A DNA stretch of 34,832 bases from Candidatus Bathyarchaeota archaeon (GTDB lineage: Archaea > Thermoproteota > Bathyarchaeia > Bathyarchaeales > Bathycorpusculaceae), in NCBI GenBank assembly GCA_030607735.1, contig JAUWJK010000007.1:1-34832 (forward strand). The letters are read 5' to 3'. Both the position numbers and the translations under genes were made by a program. The notes under the pieces are model-generated. The model worked only from the letters and a program-made list of their open reading frames with translations, was not told the DNA's origin and ran no database searches. Below are positions 15,802 through 24,806 of the stretch, piece after piece; the stretch's first letter is position 1, and each line of letters begins with the position of its first letter.

Positions 15802-17051
15802 TTCTGCAATACCTCAACTCGTAAAGTGTTGATATTTTTAGTTTCACTTTTTTTTAGTTTTATCTTTATCATTTGGGCTGGATGAACCTTTCGAAATTTT
15901 TCAGCCTTTAATAGTGCATCCTTATCGAAAAATCCAATCGATGCATCTTCTCGGGGATTTAGCACACGAATCGACAGTTCGAGATCGGTGTCACGAGATA
16001 TGTATTGGGGTAAAACGTAACTTAATCCATCACCTACCTCTATATGGATTCGTTTCTCCTTTCTTTGTTCTTTGAGGATACATTCTGATGCGCTTTTCCC
16101 TGCTCTTTCAGCTTCAAGAGAAACAAAGTCCACTACATCATGGACGTGAAGAACATTTCCACACGCGAAAACACCCTGTACAGAAGTTTCAAGGTTTTCA
16201 TCCACGATAGCTCCTCTAGTAACTGGGCTAAGTTTAACACCGCAAGTTTTTGAAAGGTCGTTTTCTGGAATTAATCCTATAGAGAGTAGTAGAGTATCAC
16301 ATTTGATTTTTCGTTCTTTTCCTTTGATTGACGTCAATTTCTCATTGACCTGGGAGATGATGATTGATTCAACTCGGTTTATGCCTTGGATTTCAGTAAC
16401 GGTATGAGAGAGAAGGAGAGGGATTTCATAGTCGATGAGACATTGTTGAATATTTCGTGGTAGACCATTGGTGTGAGAAAGGATTTCTACTATGGCATGG
16501 ACTTTTGCGCCTTCTAAGGTAAGACGACGAGCCATTATCATGCCTATATCGCCAGATCCTAAAATGACAACATCTTTACCAACCATCATGTTCTTTAGGT
16601 TGATGAGGTTCTGGGCAACACCTGCAGTATAAACTCCTGCAGGTCGGGTTCCAGGAATATAGATCTGTCCTCGAGTTCGTTCACGACATCCCATAGCCAA
16701 GATAATTGCTTTAGCTTGAAAACAAAAAAGATCTTCTGGACTAGCTACAAACACCTTCTTGTCAGGTGTGATCTCAAGTGCCATGCTATTAAGCATATAT
16801 GGAATATTTAATTTCTTTAATTCATCTATATATCTTTGAGCGTATTCTGGCCCTGTTAATGGTTCATGGAAGATTTCAAGTCCAAAGCCGTCATGAATAC
16901 ATTGGGGAAGGATGCCGCCAAGCCAGTTGTTCCTTTCTATAATAATAAGATTTTGAGCACCGTTTTTCTTTGCACTAATAGCAGCAGCGAGTCCCGCTGG
17001 CCCACCACCGATTACTATTAGATCAACATCTTGAGAGGTAAAGTTATTCAC
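15798..17051 (-). CDS. FAD-dependent pyridine nucleotide-disulfide-type oxidoreductase (GlpB-like partner)
   Basis: The 417-residue protein with a GTG start has two Rossmann dinucleotide folds. The FAD site is VIGGGPAGLAAAISAKKNG near residue 12, and the NAD(P) site is VVILGSGDIGMIMARRL near residue 165. The FAD-closing segment is GAIVDENLETSVQGVFACGN near 290. The WLGGILPQCIHDGFG motif after the first fold is typical of the oxidoreductase that partners GlpA-like proteins. It probably passes electrons between the dehydrogenase flavin and a pyridine nucleotide or carrier; the acceptor cannot be told. It overlaps the GlpA-like gene by 8 bp and the DUF1667 gene by 4 bp. Confidence 0.88.
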   Translation of the reverse strand: MNNFTSQDVDLIVIGGGPAGLAAAISAKKNGAQNLIIIERNNWLGGILPQCIHDGFGLEIFHEPLTGPEYAQRYIDELKKLNIPYMLNSMALEITPDKKVFVASPEDLFCFQAKAIILAMGCRERTRGQIYIPGTRPAGVYTAGVAQNLINLKNMMVGKDVVILGSGDIGMIMARRLTLEGAKVHAIVEILSHTNGLPRNIQQCLIDYEIPLLLSHTVTEIQGINRVESIIISQVNEKLTSIKGKERKIKCDTLLLSIGLIPENDLSKTCGVKLSPVTRGAIVDENLETSVQGVFACGNVLHVHDVVDFVSLEAERAGKSASECILKEQRKEKRIHIEVGDGLSYVLPQYISRDTDLELSIRVLNPREDASIGFFDKDALLKAEKFRKVHPAQMIKIKLKKSETKNINTLRVEVLQK

Positions 17052-18528
17052 TTTTTTGCTTCTCCCTCAGTTCTTTTGTTGTCCCTATAAATAGAGGCGA
17101 TTTTTGGTTATTCAAATAAATTTCTTTAGGAAGCATTCCGTATTCCTCGGTCAGTATTTCAATAATTTTTGGTAGGCAAAAACCTCCATGGCAGCGGCCC
17201 ATACCAGCTCCCGTTCGATATTTTACTGCAGAAATGGTTCTTGCTGAAAAGGGATTATTTAAAGCATCTATAACTTCTCTTTTGGATACATGTTCACATC
17301 TACAAACCATTTCACCATATGTTGGATCTCCTTTGATTAGTGAAGCTTGTTGGCTTCTTGAGGATTCACGAAATGGAGTTGTTCTTCTTCTTGTTGGATC
17401 AAAATCTATTTTTTCTTTTATATCCTTTCTTTTTTTAATCATTTGAACAACCATTTTTGCAATAGCTGGAGAGGATGTAAGACCAGGGGATTCAATTCCA
17501 ATTAGATTAATAAAATTTTCAATGTCTTCTCGAATTATGAAATCCCTTGAACCTTTCTCTTCGGGTGGAGTAATCTTTGATCGAATTGCCGAAAAACCAT
17601 ATATGATCTCGTTTAGGGGGATTGATGGAAGTAACTCTTTTGCACCACTCATTAATTGTTTTATCTTCTCTTTTGTTGTTCTCGGGTCTTCTCGCATGTT
17701 AATAAATTCTGCACTAGGTCCTATCAAAACGTTCCCTTCTATTGTAGGTGTAAGATGAACTCCTAGAACCCCTGCAATTTTTGGGGGTACGGGATATATC
17801 ATACTGTTGATTAGTTCACCGCAATTTTTGTCCAGGATAAGATATTCGCCCCTACATGGATAGAGCTTGTATTTATCTAAGCCTAACATAGCAGAGATTC
17901 TATCTGCGTATAGACCAGCGCTGTTTACAATAATATCTGTGTAGAAAACTCCTTGAGTTGTAGTTACCTTATAACCGCTATTTACTTGTTCTATGTTCAA
18001 TACTTTTGTTTCAACATGTATTTTCACACCGTTGCTTAGAGCATTCTCAGCTAAGGCAATGGTGAAAAGATAGGGGAGCATAATTCCAGCTACTGGAGAA
18101 TATAATGCTGAAAGTGCATCCACCTTTGGTTCTCGTTTGTTCAGTTCTTTGCCTGAGATTATTGTTAATCCTTTAGCTCCATTGGCTTCACCCACAGCTT
18201 TTAGGCCTTCTAAGTCTTTGAGTTCCTCGTCCGTTCTAGCAATTACATGTTTTCCACAGAGTTTGTAGGGTACGTTAAGTTGTTTTGCTAACTTTGGAAA
18301 CATTAACCGCCCTTCAACACATAACTTACCTTTCAAACTTCCCTTTGGGTAGTAAAGGCCAGTATGTAGAACTCCACTGTTACCTTTACTCACACCACCA
18401 CACACATCGTTCTCCTTTTCTAGAAGCACAGTTTTAAGATTGAACTTTGCTAATTCCCTTGTGATAGCACAACCAACTACACCGGCTCCTATTACTAATA
18501 CATCACTTTTATCGCTCACAGTAGTCAT
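17044..18528 (-). CDS. glpA: FAD-dependent glycerol-3-phosphate dehydrogenase-like protein with C-terminal BFD-like [2Fe-2S] domain
   Basis: First gene of the leftward operon. About 494 residues from ATG 18528; a TTG at 18543 is possible. The N-terminal FAD site is VLVIGAGVVGCAITRELAKF, followed by the DAO-family pattern SKGNSGVLHTGLYY, GLYADRIS and a long substrate-binding region ending in IGIESPGLTSSPAIA. Residues from about 405 hold CRCEHVSKREVIDAL and GRCHGGFCLP, the Cys pattern of a BFD-like 2Fe-2S domain. The set matches anaerobic GlpA, which oxidizes glycerol-3-phosphate to DHAP, though related proteins oxidize 2-hydroxyglutarate or other hydroxyacids. No glycerol kinase is nearby, so the substrate remains open. 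Confidence 0.85.
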   Translation of the reverse strand: MTTVSDKSDVLVIGAGVVGCAITRELAKFNLKTVLLEKENDVCGGVSKGNSGVLHTGLYYPKGSLKGKLCVEGRLMFPKLAKQLNVPYKLCGKHVIARTDEELKDLEGLKAVGEANGAKGLTIISGKELNKREPKVDALSALYSPVAGIMLPYLFTIALAENALSNGVKIHVETKVLNIEQVNSGYKVTTTQGVFYTDIIVNSAGLYADRISAMLGLDKYKLYPCRGEYLILDKNCGELINSMIYPVPPKIAGVLGVHLTPTIEGNVLIGPSAEFINMREDPRTTKEKIKQLMSGAKELLPSIPLNEIIYGFSAIRSKITPPEEKGSRDFIIREDIENFINLIGIESPGLTSSPAIAKMVVQMIKKRKDIKEKIDFDPTRRRTTPFRESSRSQQASLIKGDPTYGEMVCRCEHVSKREVIDALNNPFSARTISAVKYRTGAGMGRCHGGFCLPKIIEILTEEYGMLPKEIYLNNQKSPLFIGTTKELREKQKSE

Positions 18529-18543
18529 CTCTTGGTTTAACAA

Positions 18544-18853
18544 TAATGGAATGTAAAGATAGTATTTGCTATAATAAAAATAATATTCAGATAATTATTT
18601 TGAAAGCATGATATTTCAATTCATTTGGTAATCTTTTCCTTTGTTCTTCAATTGGAAGAGCGTATTGATTCTCAGATTTTGAGCAGTTAGAGGAAAAACA
18701 TCATTGTTATTTTCCATTGCTAAAAAATAAACTTCGAAAGATCGATATAAAGTCGATTAAACTCCCTTCAGTTTTTTAGATCAAAAATAAGAAAATTTAA
18801 TTTTTTAGATACAGAAAATATAAGAACTATTAAAATCATCATCACAAACGAAT
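18544..18853. other. Intergenic region between glpA-like operon and nre
   Basis: No coding frame of note. It holds the divergent promoters. A TATA-like AAAATATA at about 18816-18823 lies some 30 nt before the nre ATG and suggests a nearly leaderless nre transcript. A possible small structured RNA at 18634-18697 is listed separately. Confidence 0.5.
18634..18697 (+). ncRNA. Candidate small structured RNA (three-way junction)
   Basis: A terminal stem TTTTCCT (18634-18640) / AGGAAAA (18691-18697) encloses two hairpins: GTTCTTC-AATTG-GAAGAGC (18643-18661, 7 bp with one G-T pair) and CTCA-GATTT-TGAG (18671-18683). The first two parts imitate a tRNA acceptor and D arm, but there is no T arm. Transcription is not shown and the AT-rich stem may be chance. 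Confidence 0.25.
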
Positions 18854-20194
18854 ATGACCCCATTATCCAGAATTAGTAATTTAAATTCATCTGAGAAGTT
18901 GCTTTCAGAGTATATAATAAACAACATAAAGTCTGGAGTTGAAAATAAACAACCACAAACAGATGAAACAAAAAAAGAAGCTTGTGTCAAATGCAAAGGA
19001 TCAAGACTCCTTTGCGGTAAAACTCGTTGCCCATTATTAGTAAGAACTAATTATTTTCTGAAAACTATTTCTTTGATTTCCAGCAAAGAAATTTCTGGAG
19101 TTTCCCCTCCCAGCATTTTTGTTGGCAGAATAGGCTATCCTTATGTTTATGCTGGACCCCTCGTACCCCCCATCCATGAAGATACTAGTCTTTATGATAA
19201 ACCTGAACAATGGTTTGGAAAATCAATAGACCAAATAGTAGCATTCCGCTCACTCTTAATTCGCGGTAAAAAACGCATTCATGTTAACAAATTTATGGAT
19301 GCTGGAAAAATATTTGAAAAAACACTTGATATTGCGCTTGCAGATAATAGTGTAGAAACAGAATTGAAATTTACGAAAAAACCAAAAAACTCAATTTTTC
19401 TTGATAATAATGTTCAGCCTTTTGGACCATCAGCTATTATTGAAAAATTACATGTTAACAATTCACGATATGACCACAAATTAGAAAAAGTATTCTATGA
19501 TACCGATCTAAACTCTACTCAGGCGATTTTGGAACTCTATAATAAAGATGTAAAAGTTACCAAAATTCAAAAAGCATTTAGTATTGGAGCTTTAGGCATA
19601 AAAAAAAATAGGCGTCTTGTTCCAACTCGTTGGAGCATAACAGCTGTAGATGATATTATTTCAAAAAACTTGGTGAATATTGTTAAAAGTTATCCTGAAA
19701 TAAACGAGTTTAGAGTTTATGAGTCAAAATATTTGGATAATTATTTTCAAGTTATTATGATTCCATCATCGTGGAGTTTTGAGACAATGGAAGCTTGGTA
19801 TCCGGGCACAATTTGGAATCAAAATGGAGAAAAAACAATGATCTTCTCAGATTATGAAAAATATGGTGGAAGGTCAACGTATGCAAAAATAGGTGGATGT
19901 TATTATTCAGCTCGTTTAGCTGTATGTGAACAACTTATTAAAGAAAAAAGGCAAGCGACTACAATTGTTTTACGTGAAATCCATCCAGGATACTTAATGC
20001 CTGTAGGTGTATGGCAGGTAAGAGAAAACGTAAGAAACGCGATGAAACAAAAACCTCAATTGTTTGGATCTTTAGATGATTGTTTAAAAGTCATTGGAAA
20101 AAAGTTTAAAATTTCAATGAATAAATGGATAATGCAGAGTAATATTTTGAAGAATTCGATTTATCAAAAGAAACTTTTAGATTTTTCAAAATAG
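18854..20194 (+). CDS. nre: DNA repair protein Nre (NreA/B family)
   Basis: The archaeal Nre family acts in DNA damage resistance, with PCNA as the known partner. The 446-residue protein has the zinc-type CVKCKGSRLLCGKTRCPLL near residue 47, then SPPSIFVGRIGYPYVYAGPLVPP and DKPEQWFGKSIDQIVAFRSLLIRG, all conserved family blocks. The C-terminal half carries RRLVPTRWSITAVDDIIS and ARLAVCEQLIKEKRQATTIVLREIHPGY. The last ten residues contain QKKLLDF, close to the PCNA-binding box QxxLxxFF. Length is normal. The next gene starts about 60 bp downstream and may be cotranscribed. Confidence 0.87.
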   Translation: MTPLSRISNLNSSEKLLSEYIINNIKSGVENKQPQTDETKKEACVKCKGSRLLCGKTRCPLLVRTNYFLKTISLISSKEISGVSPPSIFVGRIGYPYVYAGPLVPPIHEDTSLYDKPEQWFGKSIDQIVAFRSLLIRGKKRIHVNKFMDAGKIFEKTLDIALADNSVETELKFTKKPKNSIFLDNNVQPFGPSAIIEKLHVNNSRYDHKLEKVFYDTDLNSTQAILELYNKDVKVTKIQKAFSIGALGIKKNRRLVPTRWSITAVDDIISKNLVNIVKSYPEINEFRVYESKYLDNYFQVIMIPSSWSFETMEAWYPGTIWNQNGEKTMIFSDYEKYGGRSTYAKIGGCYYSARLAVCEQLIKEKRQATTIVLREIHPGYLMPVGVWQVRENVRNAMKQKPQLFGSLDDCLKVIGKKFKISMNKWIMQSNILKNSIYQKKLLDFSK

Positions 20195-20253
20195 AAATAA
20201 GTTTAAATAAAAAATCTTAAAAACTCTATGTGTCAGGTATACTAAGGGATATA

Positions 20254-21888
20254 ATGTCAAAACCAACACCTTCAATACCCAAATTTATTTTGCCTTTCTC
20301 AATTTTATCTGAGAGTCGTATTGACCCTTTTACTTCTGAAATGGAATTGGCTACTATTTTTGCTCTCTCTGAGCTGGGAAGAGAAAAAGGTGGAGGATTA
20401 CTCTCAAAACGACAAGAAGAAAAAATTACGTTTATATCAAAAATTGGCTATCCTATTTGGTTAATACCAATTTTCAAAAAACCGCTAGTTTTCGATGGTT
20501 TAAACCGACATGAGTATAATATGGTCTATGCTAAAATTCCAAATGTAAAAATCTTTATCGAGAATCTCAAAAGGAGTTCAAAAACATTCGAAACATATCT
20601 AACCTTTCTATCAGATTACCTCAATTACTTTGAAGCACCAATTAAAGAAAAAGAGATCTTAATCAAAGGATTAATTAGTGATTCAGATTTCCTAAGTGAA
20701 TTTGATTCTTACTATCCTAAAACCGAAGAATCAGAAAAGAGAGAAAATAGAAGTGGATTACTTTCTCCAATCATTCGAAATACAACAATTTCATCTGGAT
20801 TAGAAGATCTGAAAAATATATACACCCAAACAAACTCAAACAAAGATGGTTTGTATCGATGTATGAAACTGATTAACAAAATAACTGGGCAGCACATTAA
20901 AGAGTTAAAGAGTATGGGTAAAGAAACAAAATATAAATTTCAAGAAAAGATAAAAACTGAAGAAGAGATAGTAAAACCCAAAATTGCTCAATTAAAAAAA
21001 GAATATGATAATCTAACAGTTAAAACTACAAAAAACTTTCAAAAACTTAAACTTCCACTTCAAAAAGAAAAAATTAAACTTGAAAAAGCTATAAAGCAAG
21101 ATCAAGCGAAAATTGAAAGATGTAAACTACATTCAATGAGTTGTTCTGAAAAAAATGACAGAGCAAGTGAACAAAAATGGAAGGAAAAAGGAAATAGGAC
21201 AAAAAAAATTGTCTCTAAATGTGAAAAAGCATTAAGAGATAAAGAGAAAAAAATAGAGACTTTGAATAAAAGAAAAACGGCATCAATTTTTCAATTAAGA
21301 TCTGAATTAGAAACAAAAATTAAAAATTTACAAAAGAACCTCCAAGATCTGGAAGCATCATGTGAAGCCGAAGTATTGGCTTATGATCAAGAAATAGAAA
21401 AAGTTATAAAAAACAGCAAAATAATAATTAACCAAATTAACAGATTCATCAAAATAGAAGAAACAGACTTATCTCAATTTGATAATTTGGGTATCGAAGA
21501 AAATTCTGAATTAAGAAAATCAGCTCTATATTATATTCCCTTTTATGTAATTTGCTATAAAGATGAATCCAAAAGAAGGTACCATATTATTCCACCATCA
21601 GTTGTTAATACAGTCAGTCTTGCAACAAAATTAAAATCTGCTCTTGGAAAATCAAAGATCAAACAAGTTTTAAGTAATCGTTTTCAAGCTATAACAGCAC
21701 TTATGGATGAAATGACCATATTAATTCAACAAAATCCAATGTTTCAAACAGAACTAAAAGAGATTGGTGCAAATTTCAACTTATTAGGATATAAGCTAAT
21801 TCAGGATCAAATTGCCAGAGGATTAGAAAAGTTAAAAAATGAGGGTTGGATTTCAGAAAAAGAGTATGAAATCTTAATTCCAAAATAA
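20254..21888 (+). CDS. Hypothetical coiled-coil protein
   Basis: I do not recognise a family. The product has about 544 residues from ATG 20254, chosen over GTG 20230 because AAGGGAT precedes it at 20244-20250. Residues 1-120 form a compact domain (KFILPFSILSESRIDPFTSEMELATIFALSELGREKGGG is split here only as a description of its start; key points are the PF-x-SE segment and a GYPIWLIPIF strand). Residues about 215-410 are a long Lys/Glu-rich coiled coil with several CK/CE spots. The last 130 residues are globular again (YYIPFYVICYKDESKRRYHI). No signal peptide or membrane helix. It follows nre in the same orientation; an accessory role in DNA repair is only a guess. Confidence 0.75.
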   Translation: MSKPTPSIPKFILPFSILSESRIDPFTSEMELATIFALSELGREKGGGLLSKRQEEKITFISKIGYPIWLIPIFKKPLVFDGLNRHEYNMVYAKIPNVKIFIENLKRSSKTFETYLTFLSDYLNYFEAPIKEKEILIKGLISDSDFLSEFDSYYPKTEESEKRENRSGLLSPIIRNTTISSGLEDLKNIYTQTNSNKDGLYRCMKLINKITGQHIKELKSMGKETKYKFQEKIKTEEEIVKPKIAQLKKEYDNLTVKTTKNFQKLKLPLQKEKIKLEKAIKQDQAKIERCKLHSMSCSEKNDRASEQKWKEKGNRTKKIVSKCEKALRDKEKKIETLNKRKTASIFQLRSELETKIKNLQKNLQDLEASCEAEVLAYDQEIEKVIKNSKIIINQINRFIKIEETDLSQFDNLGIEENSELRKSALYYIPFYVICYKDESKRRYHIIPPSVVNTVSLATKLKSALGKSKIKQVLSNRFQAITALMDEMTILIQQNPMFQTELKEIGANFNLLGYKLIQDQIARGLEKLKNEGWISEKEYEILIPK

Positions 21889-21977
21889 CACAAATTGAAA
21901 CTTATTTTTCATTGTATTAATTCATGGAACATTGAAAAAAAGTCTGTTTTTTTTGACGATTCTCCAACATTTTTTAT

Positions 21978-23291
21978 TTATTTGTTTATTAATGGATAGT
22001 TATCACGTTCAAATTCAATAATTGCATAGGATTCATTCCATATTCCTGAGGATTCAATTTCCTCACTGGAGGGATATAATTCTTCATAGTCGCTCCAATA
22101 ATTACCTCCATTTGGATAGCCATCATCCCAGTAGTTTACAGATTCAGAAGAAAATACTTGATTAGTGTTTTCAGAAAATACATTATGGAAAATCGAGTTA
22201 TCTTCACAAGAAATTAGACTAATACCATATTGTTGACTGCTTCTCACAGTATTTTTGTTGAGGATATTGCTAAAAGAATAGGTAAAGTCAAATCCTACAC
22301 CACAATATGAAATTGAATTTTCAGTAATTAGGTTCGTTGGAGCTTGATTAAGTAGGATTCCTTTATCAAAATATTCAACTTGATTTTTAGAGATGGTGTT
22401 ATTCAAAGAAAAATCCGAGAGTCCAATTCCACCAAATCCATATCCAAGTTCGTTGCCTGTAATGAAATTCTCAGATGATTCTGAGAGGGCAATCCCACCC
22501 TCACAATCTGAAATAATATTCCCCAAAATATTATTATTCAAAGAGTAAGAAGCCAATCCAATAGCAGAAAGGCTCTCTGTTATCCTATTATTAGTTATTT
22601 CATTATTTGATGAGTAAACTAAACCAATCCCACCGTCACAATCTGAAATAATATTCCCCAAAATACTGTTCTTTGGAGAATAGTTGAGGTTAATAGCATA
22701 TTGATTTGAAAGTTCGTTTTCGATGATTTCATTAGTTGAGGAATGTTCTAACCAAATCCCATTAGTATTTAGTGAAAGATTATTTTGAGAAATGGTATTA
22801 TTAGAGGATAAGAAAATGTAAATACCAAAACCGAAATTGGTTATTTCCAGATTTTTTATAATCACATTATTTCGTTCAGTTAAATCTATTCCATGAGAAA
22901 GTGCTTTATTATCTCCATTAAGAACATAATTTGCACCGTCAAGCACTATGTTATTTTTTTCAATTACTATTGAACCGTAAATATCATCTAAGAGAGCATA
23001 CTGGTTATCAGAGATTTTAGAAACTGATGAAAAAGCAGGGTCAATTGTGCCGTCAGCTCTAATATAAATTGTTTCAAATGGGTTGGCTGTGGGAGTTTGA
23101 ATTATTACATAAGCGCCTATCACAATAAATATAATGACTATACCAAGAAGTATTTTGCCTTTGGGTAGTTTTCGAGGTTTGTTTTTTTCTGCTTGCTCTC
23201 TTTGTTGTTGATATGTTTTTTTTGCATTTTTTTCTTTTAGTTGTCTATCACGTTGCTTTTCTTTCCAGCTTTTCTTTTTTTGTTTTGACAT
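21978..23291 (-). CDS. Membrane-anchored right-handed parallel beta-helix (NosD/PbH1 repeat) protein
   Basis: The protein has 437 residues. A very basic N terminus (about 45 residues rich in Lys, Arg, Gln) precedes one hydrophobic helix ILLGIVIIFIVIGAYVII, so the rest is likely outside the cell. From about residue 115 there are around ten PbH1 turns of 22-23 residues with the pattern N-x-I-x-x-N-x-I, for example NTISQNNLSLNTNGIWLEHS and NEIIENELS. This is the NosD/CASH carbohydrate- or surface-binding helix. The end NYWDDGYPNGGNYWSDYEE is the common archaeal C-cap of such proteins. A surface or sugar-binding role is likely; the ligand is unknown. Two turns are nearly identical at DNA level. 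Confidence 0.85.
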   Translation of the reverse strand: MSKQKKKSWKEKQRDRQLKEKNAKKTYQQQREQAEKNKPRKLPKGKILLGIVIIFIVIGAYVIIQTPTANPFETIYIRADGTIDPAFSSVSKISDNQYALLDDIYGSIVIEKNNIVLDGANYVLNGDNKALSHGIDLTERNNVIIKNLEITNFGFGIYIFLSSNNTISQNNLSLNTNGIWLEHSSTNEIIENELSNQYAINLNYSPKNSILGNIISDCDGGIGLVYSSNNEITNNRITESLSAIGLASYSLNNNILGNIISDCEGGIALSESSENFITGNELGYGFGGIGLSDFSLNNTISKNQVEYFDKGILLNQAPTNLITENSISYCGVGFDFTYSFSNILNKNTVRSSQQYGISLISCEDNSIFHNVFSENTNQVFSSESVNYWDDGYPNGGNYWSDYEELYPSSEEIESSGIWNESYAIIEFERDNYPLINK

Positions 23292-23438
23292 TTTCTTATT
23301 ACAGCCTTGAGGTGAATATTGTTGTATTGTCGATTGAAATAAGGGTTATTAAAGATTTTTCGAAATTTAAGTTTACAATTCGTCTAGAAGATTAATTCAA
23401 AAAAATGATCTTTATTTTATAAGAAGTTTATTTAAACT

Positions 23439-23972
23439 TCAGATAAATTCCTTTTTTGATTTATTAATTAAAAATATGCTCAAGAACGAAAATACTAGCA
23501 TAGGTATTTCAGACATTAAGACAATATCCGCATAGCCATAACCATAATACCAAATTATTATGAAAGTAGCCAAAGAGGAACACAATACAATGATTGATGA
23601 AATCAAAGAAAATCTAAACCGTTTTTTTAATAGAGAAAAAAATCCGCCTATTATACCTGGAATGAAAGCAACAACATTGATTATCCCAAAAAGTAAAAAG
23701 CCCAAAAAAGTTGCTATGTATTCAGCTTCACTAACACCAATTGATATATAATAATCTACATTTGTTGCATAAGCTGCTACATTTGCCTGATAGTTTAGTA
23801 AACCAATAACTCCAAGCGTAGCTGCAAATGTAGCTGCAATAATAAGCAAAATAGCTGCACTTCCTAATAGTTCTAATTTATTCTTTTTTACATCAAAAGA
23901 ATTACCACAATAAGCACAAAAACTACTGGTTTCATCAACGATTTCTTTTCCACATTCAGCACAATTCATCAA
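23439..23972 (-). CDS. Zinc-ribbon membrane protein
   Basis: The 177-residue protein starts with a double-Cys zinc ribbon, MNCAECGKEIVDETSSFCAYCGNSF (four Cys in two CxxC pairs within residues 4-23), followed by four hydrophobic helices: AAILLIIAATFAATLGVIGLL, IATFLGFLLFGIINVVAFIPG, FSLISSIIVLCSSLATFIIIW and a C-terminal one. Such zinc-ribbon plus multi-helix proteins are common in Archaea and without a known function. ATG at 23972 gives MMNCAEC; the second Met is equally possible. Confidence 0.75.
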   Translation of the reverse strand: MMNCAECGKEIVDETSSFCAYCGNSFDVKKNKLELLGSAAILLIIAATFAATLGVIGLLNYQANVAAYATNVDYYISIGVSEAEYIATFLGFLLFGIINVVAFIPGIIGGFFSLLKKRFRFSLISSIIVLCSSLATFIIIWYYGYGYADIVLMSEIPMLVFSFLSIFLINKSKKEFI

Positions 23973-24170
23973 TAATTCAACTTCTTTTTTTGGATATGTT
24001 TGTGTTAGAGAGTACCTTGAGTTTATCTATATAACTTTATTCCAAAATTGTAAAATTATAAATTAGAAAGAATTGCGGTTTTTTGTCCCTTATTTCATTT
24101 TTATCCTCTAAATTTGTAAAAATAGGCAATTGATTAAAAAGTGAACATTTTCTAGTTTGAGGCGATAAAT

Positions 24171-24707
24171 CTATTTAAATAGTTCCATTTTTTCGTAATT
24201 TTGTATTGCCCTAGTCACTATTTCTTTAGCTTCAATTGCGTTTTTCCATTCTTTTACTCGTGTCCACTTGTGTGGTTCTAATCGTTTATAAGTCTCAAAA
24301 AATTCTTGGATTTCTTTCAATTCATGATCATGAACATCAGAGATATCCGCATAACCTTCAAATCTTGCGTCATCAACTAGAATTGAGAGTATTTTTGGAT
24401 CTAAGCCTTTTTCATCTTCTATTAATAAACAGCCAATAACTTTTACTTTCGCTACACAACCTATTTCCAAAGGTTCAAAACTCAAAGTCATAATATCTAA
24501 AGGATCACCATCGTCATACAAGGTTTGTGGGACAAAACCATATTCAACAGGAAAAACTACTGAGGAAGGGATAATTCTATTTAACACAAAAGTTTCCCAA
24601 TCAGGATTATACTCATATTTATCTCTTGAACCACTCACAACTTCAACGATCATATTCAGAAGTTCAGGAGGATTATCTCCAATTGGGATATTTTTCCAAA
24701 AATTCAT
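24171..24707 (-). CDS. ppa: Inorganic pyrophosphatase (family I)
   Basis: Hydrolyses pyrophosphate to drive biosynthetic reactions in the cytoplasm. About 178 residues from the ATG at 24707 (MNFWKNIPIGDNPPE), the usual start of the family; the open frame continues 17 residues upstream but that stretch is hydrophobic and unlike the family. Active-site features are SRDKYEYNPDW, FPVEYGFVPQTLYDDGDPLDIM (contains the DxDPxD signature), KVIGCLLIEDEKGLDPKIL and the C-terminal YKRLEPHKWTRVKEW. Confidence 0.92.
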   Translation of the reverse strand: MNFWKNIPIGDNPPELLNMIVEVVSGSRDKYEYNPDWETFVLNRIIPSSVVFPVEYGFVPQTLYDDGDPLDIMTLSFEPLEIGCVAKVKVIGCLLIEDEKGLDPKILSILVDDARFEGYADISDVHDHELKEIQEFFETYKRLEPHKWTRVKEWKNAIEAKEIVTRAIQNYEKMELFK

Positions 24708-24806
24708 TCCTAATCCCACAACTATAAAATTCAAAAAGTAAACCAATCTTTTAAACATTTTTGAAAAAATTTTTCTCGCAATATAATTCTCAGTTAAAAT
24801 GTTTTA

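Noticed and set aside
23292-23438. Possible gene in the gap between the beta-helix and zinc-ribbon genes
   Set aside because: Only AT-rich sequence with stops in all frames and no conserved-looking structure.
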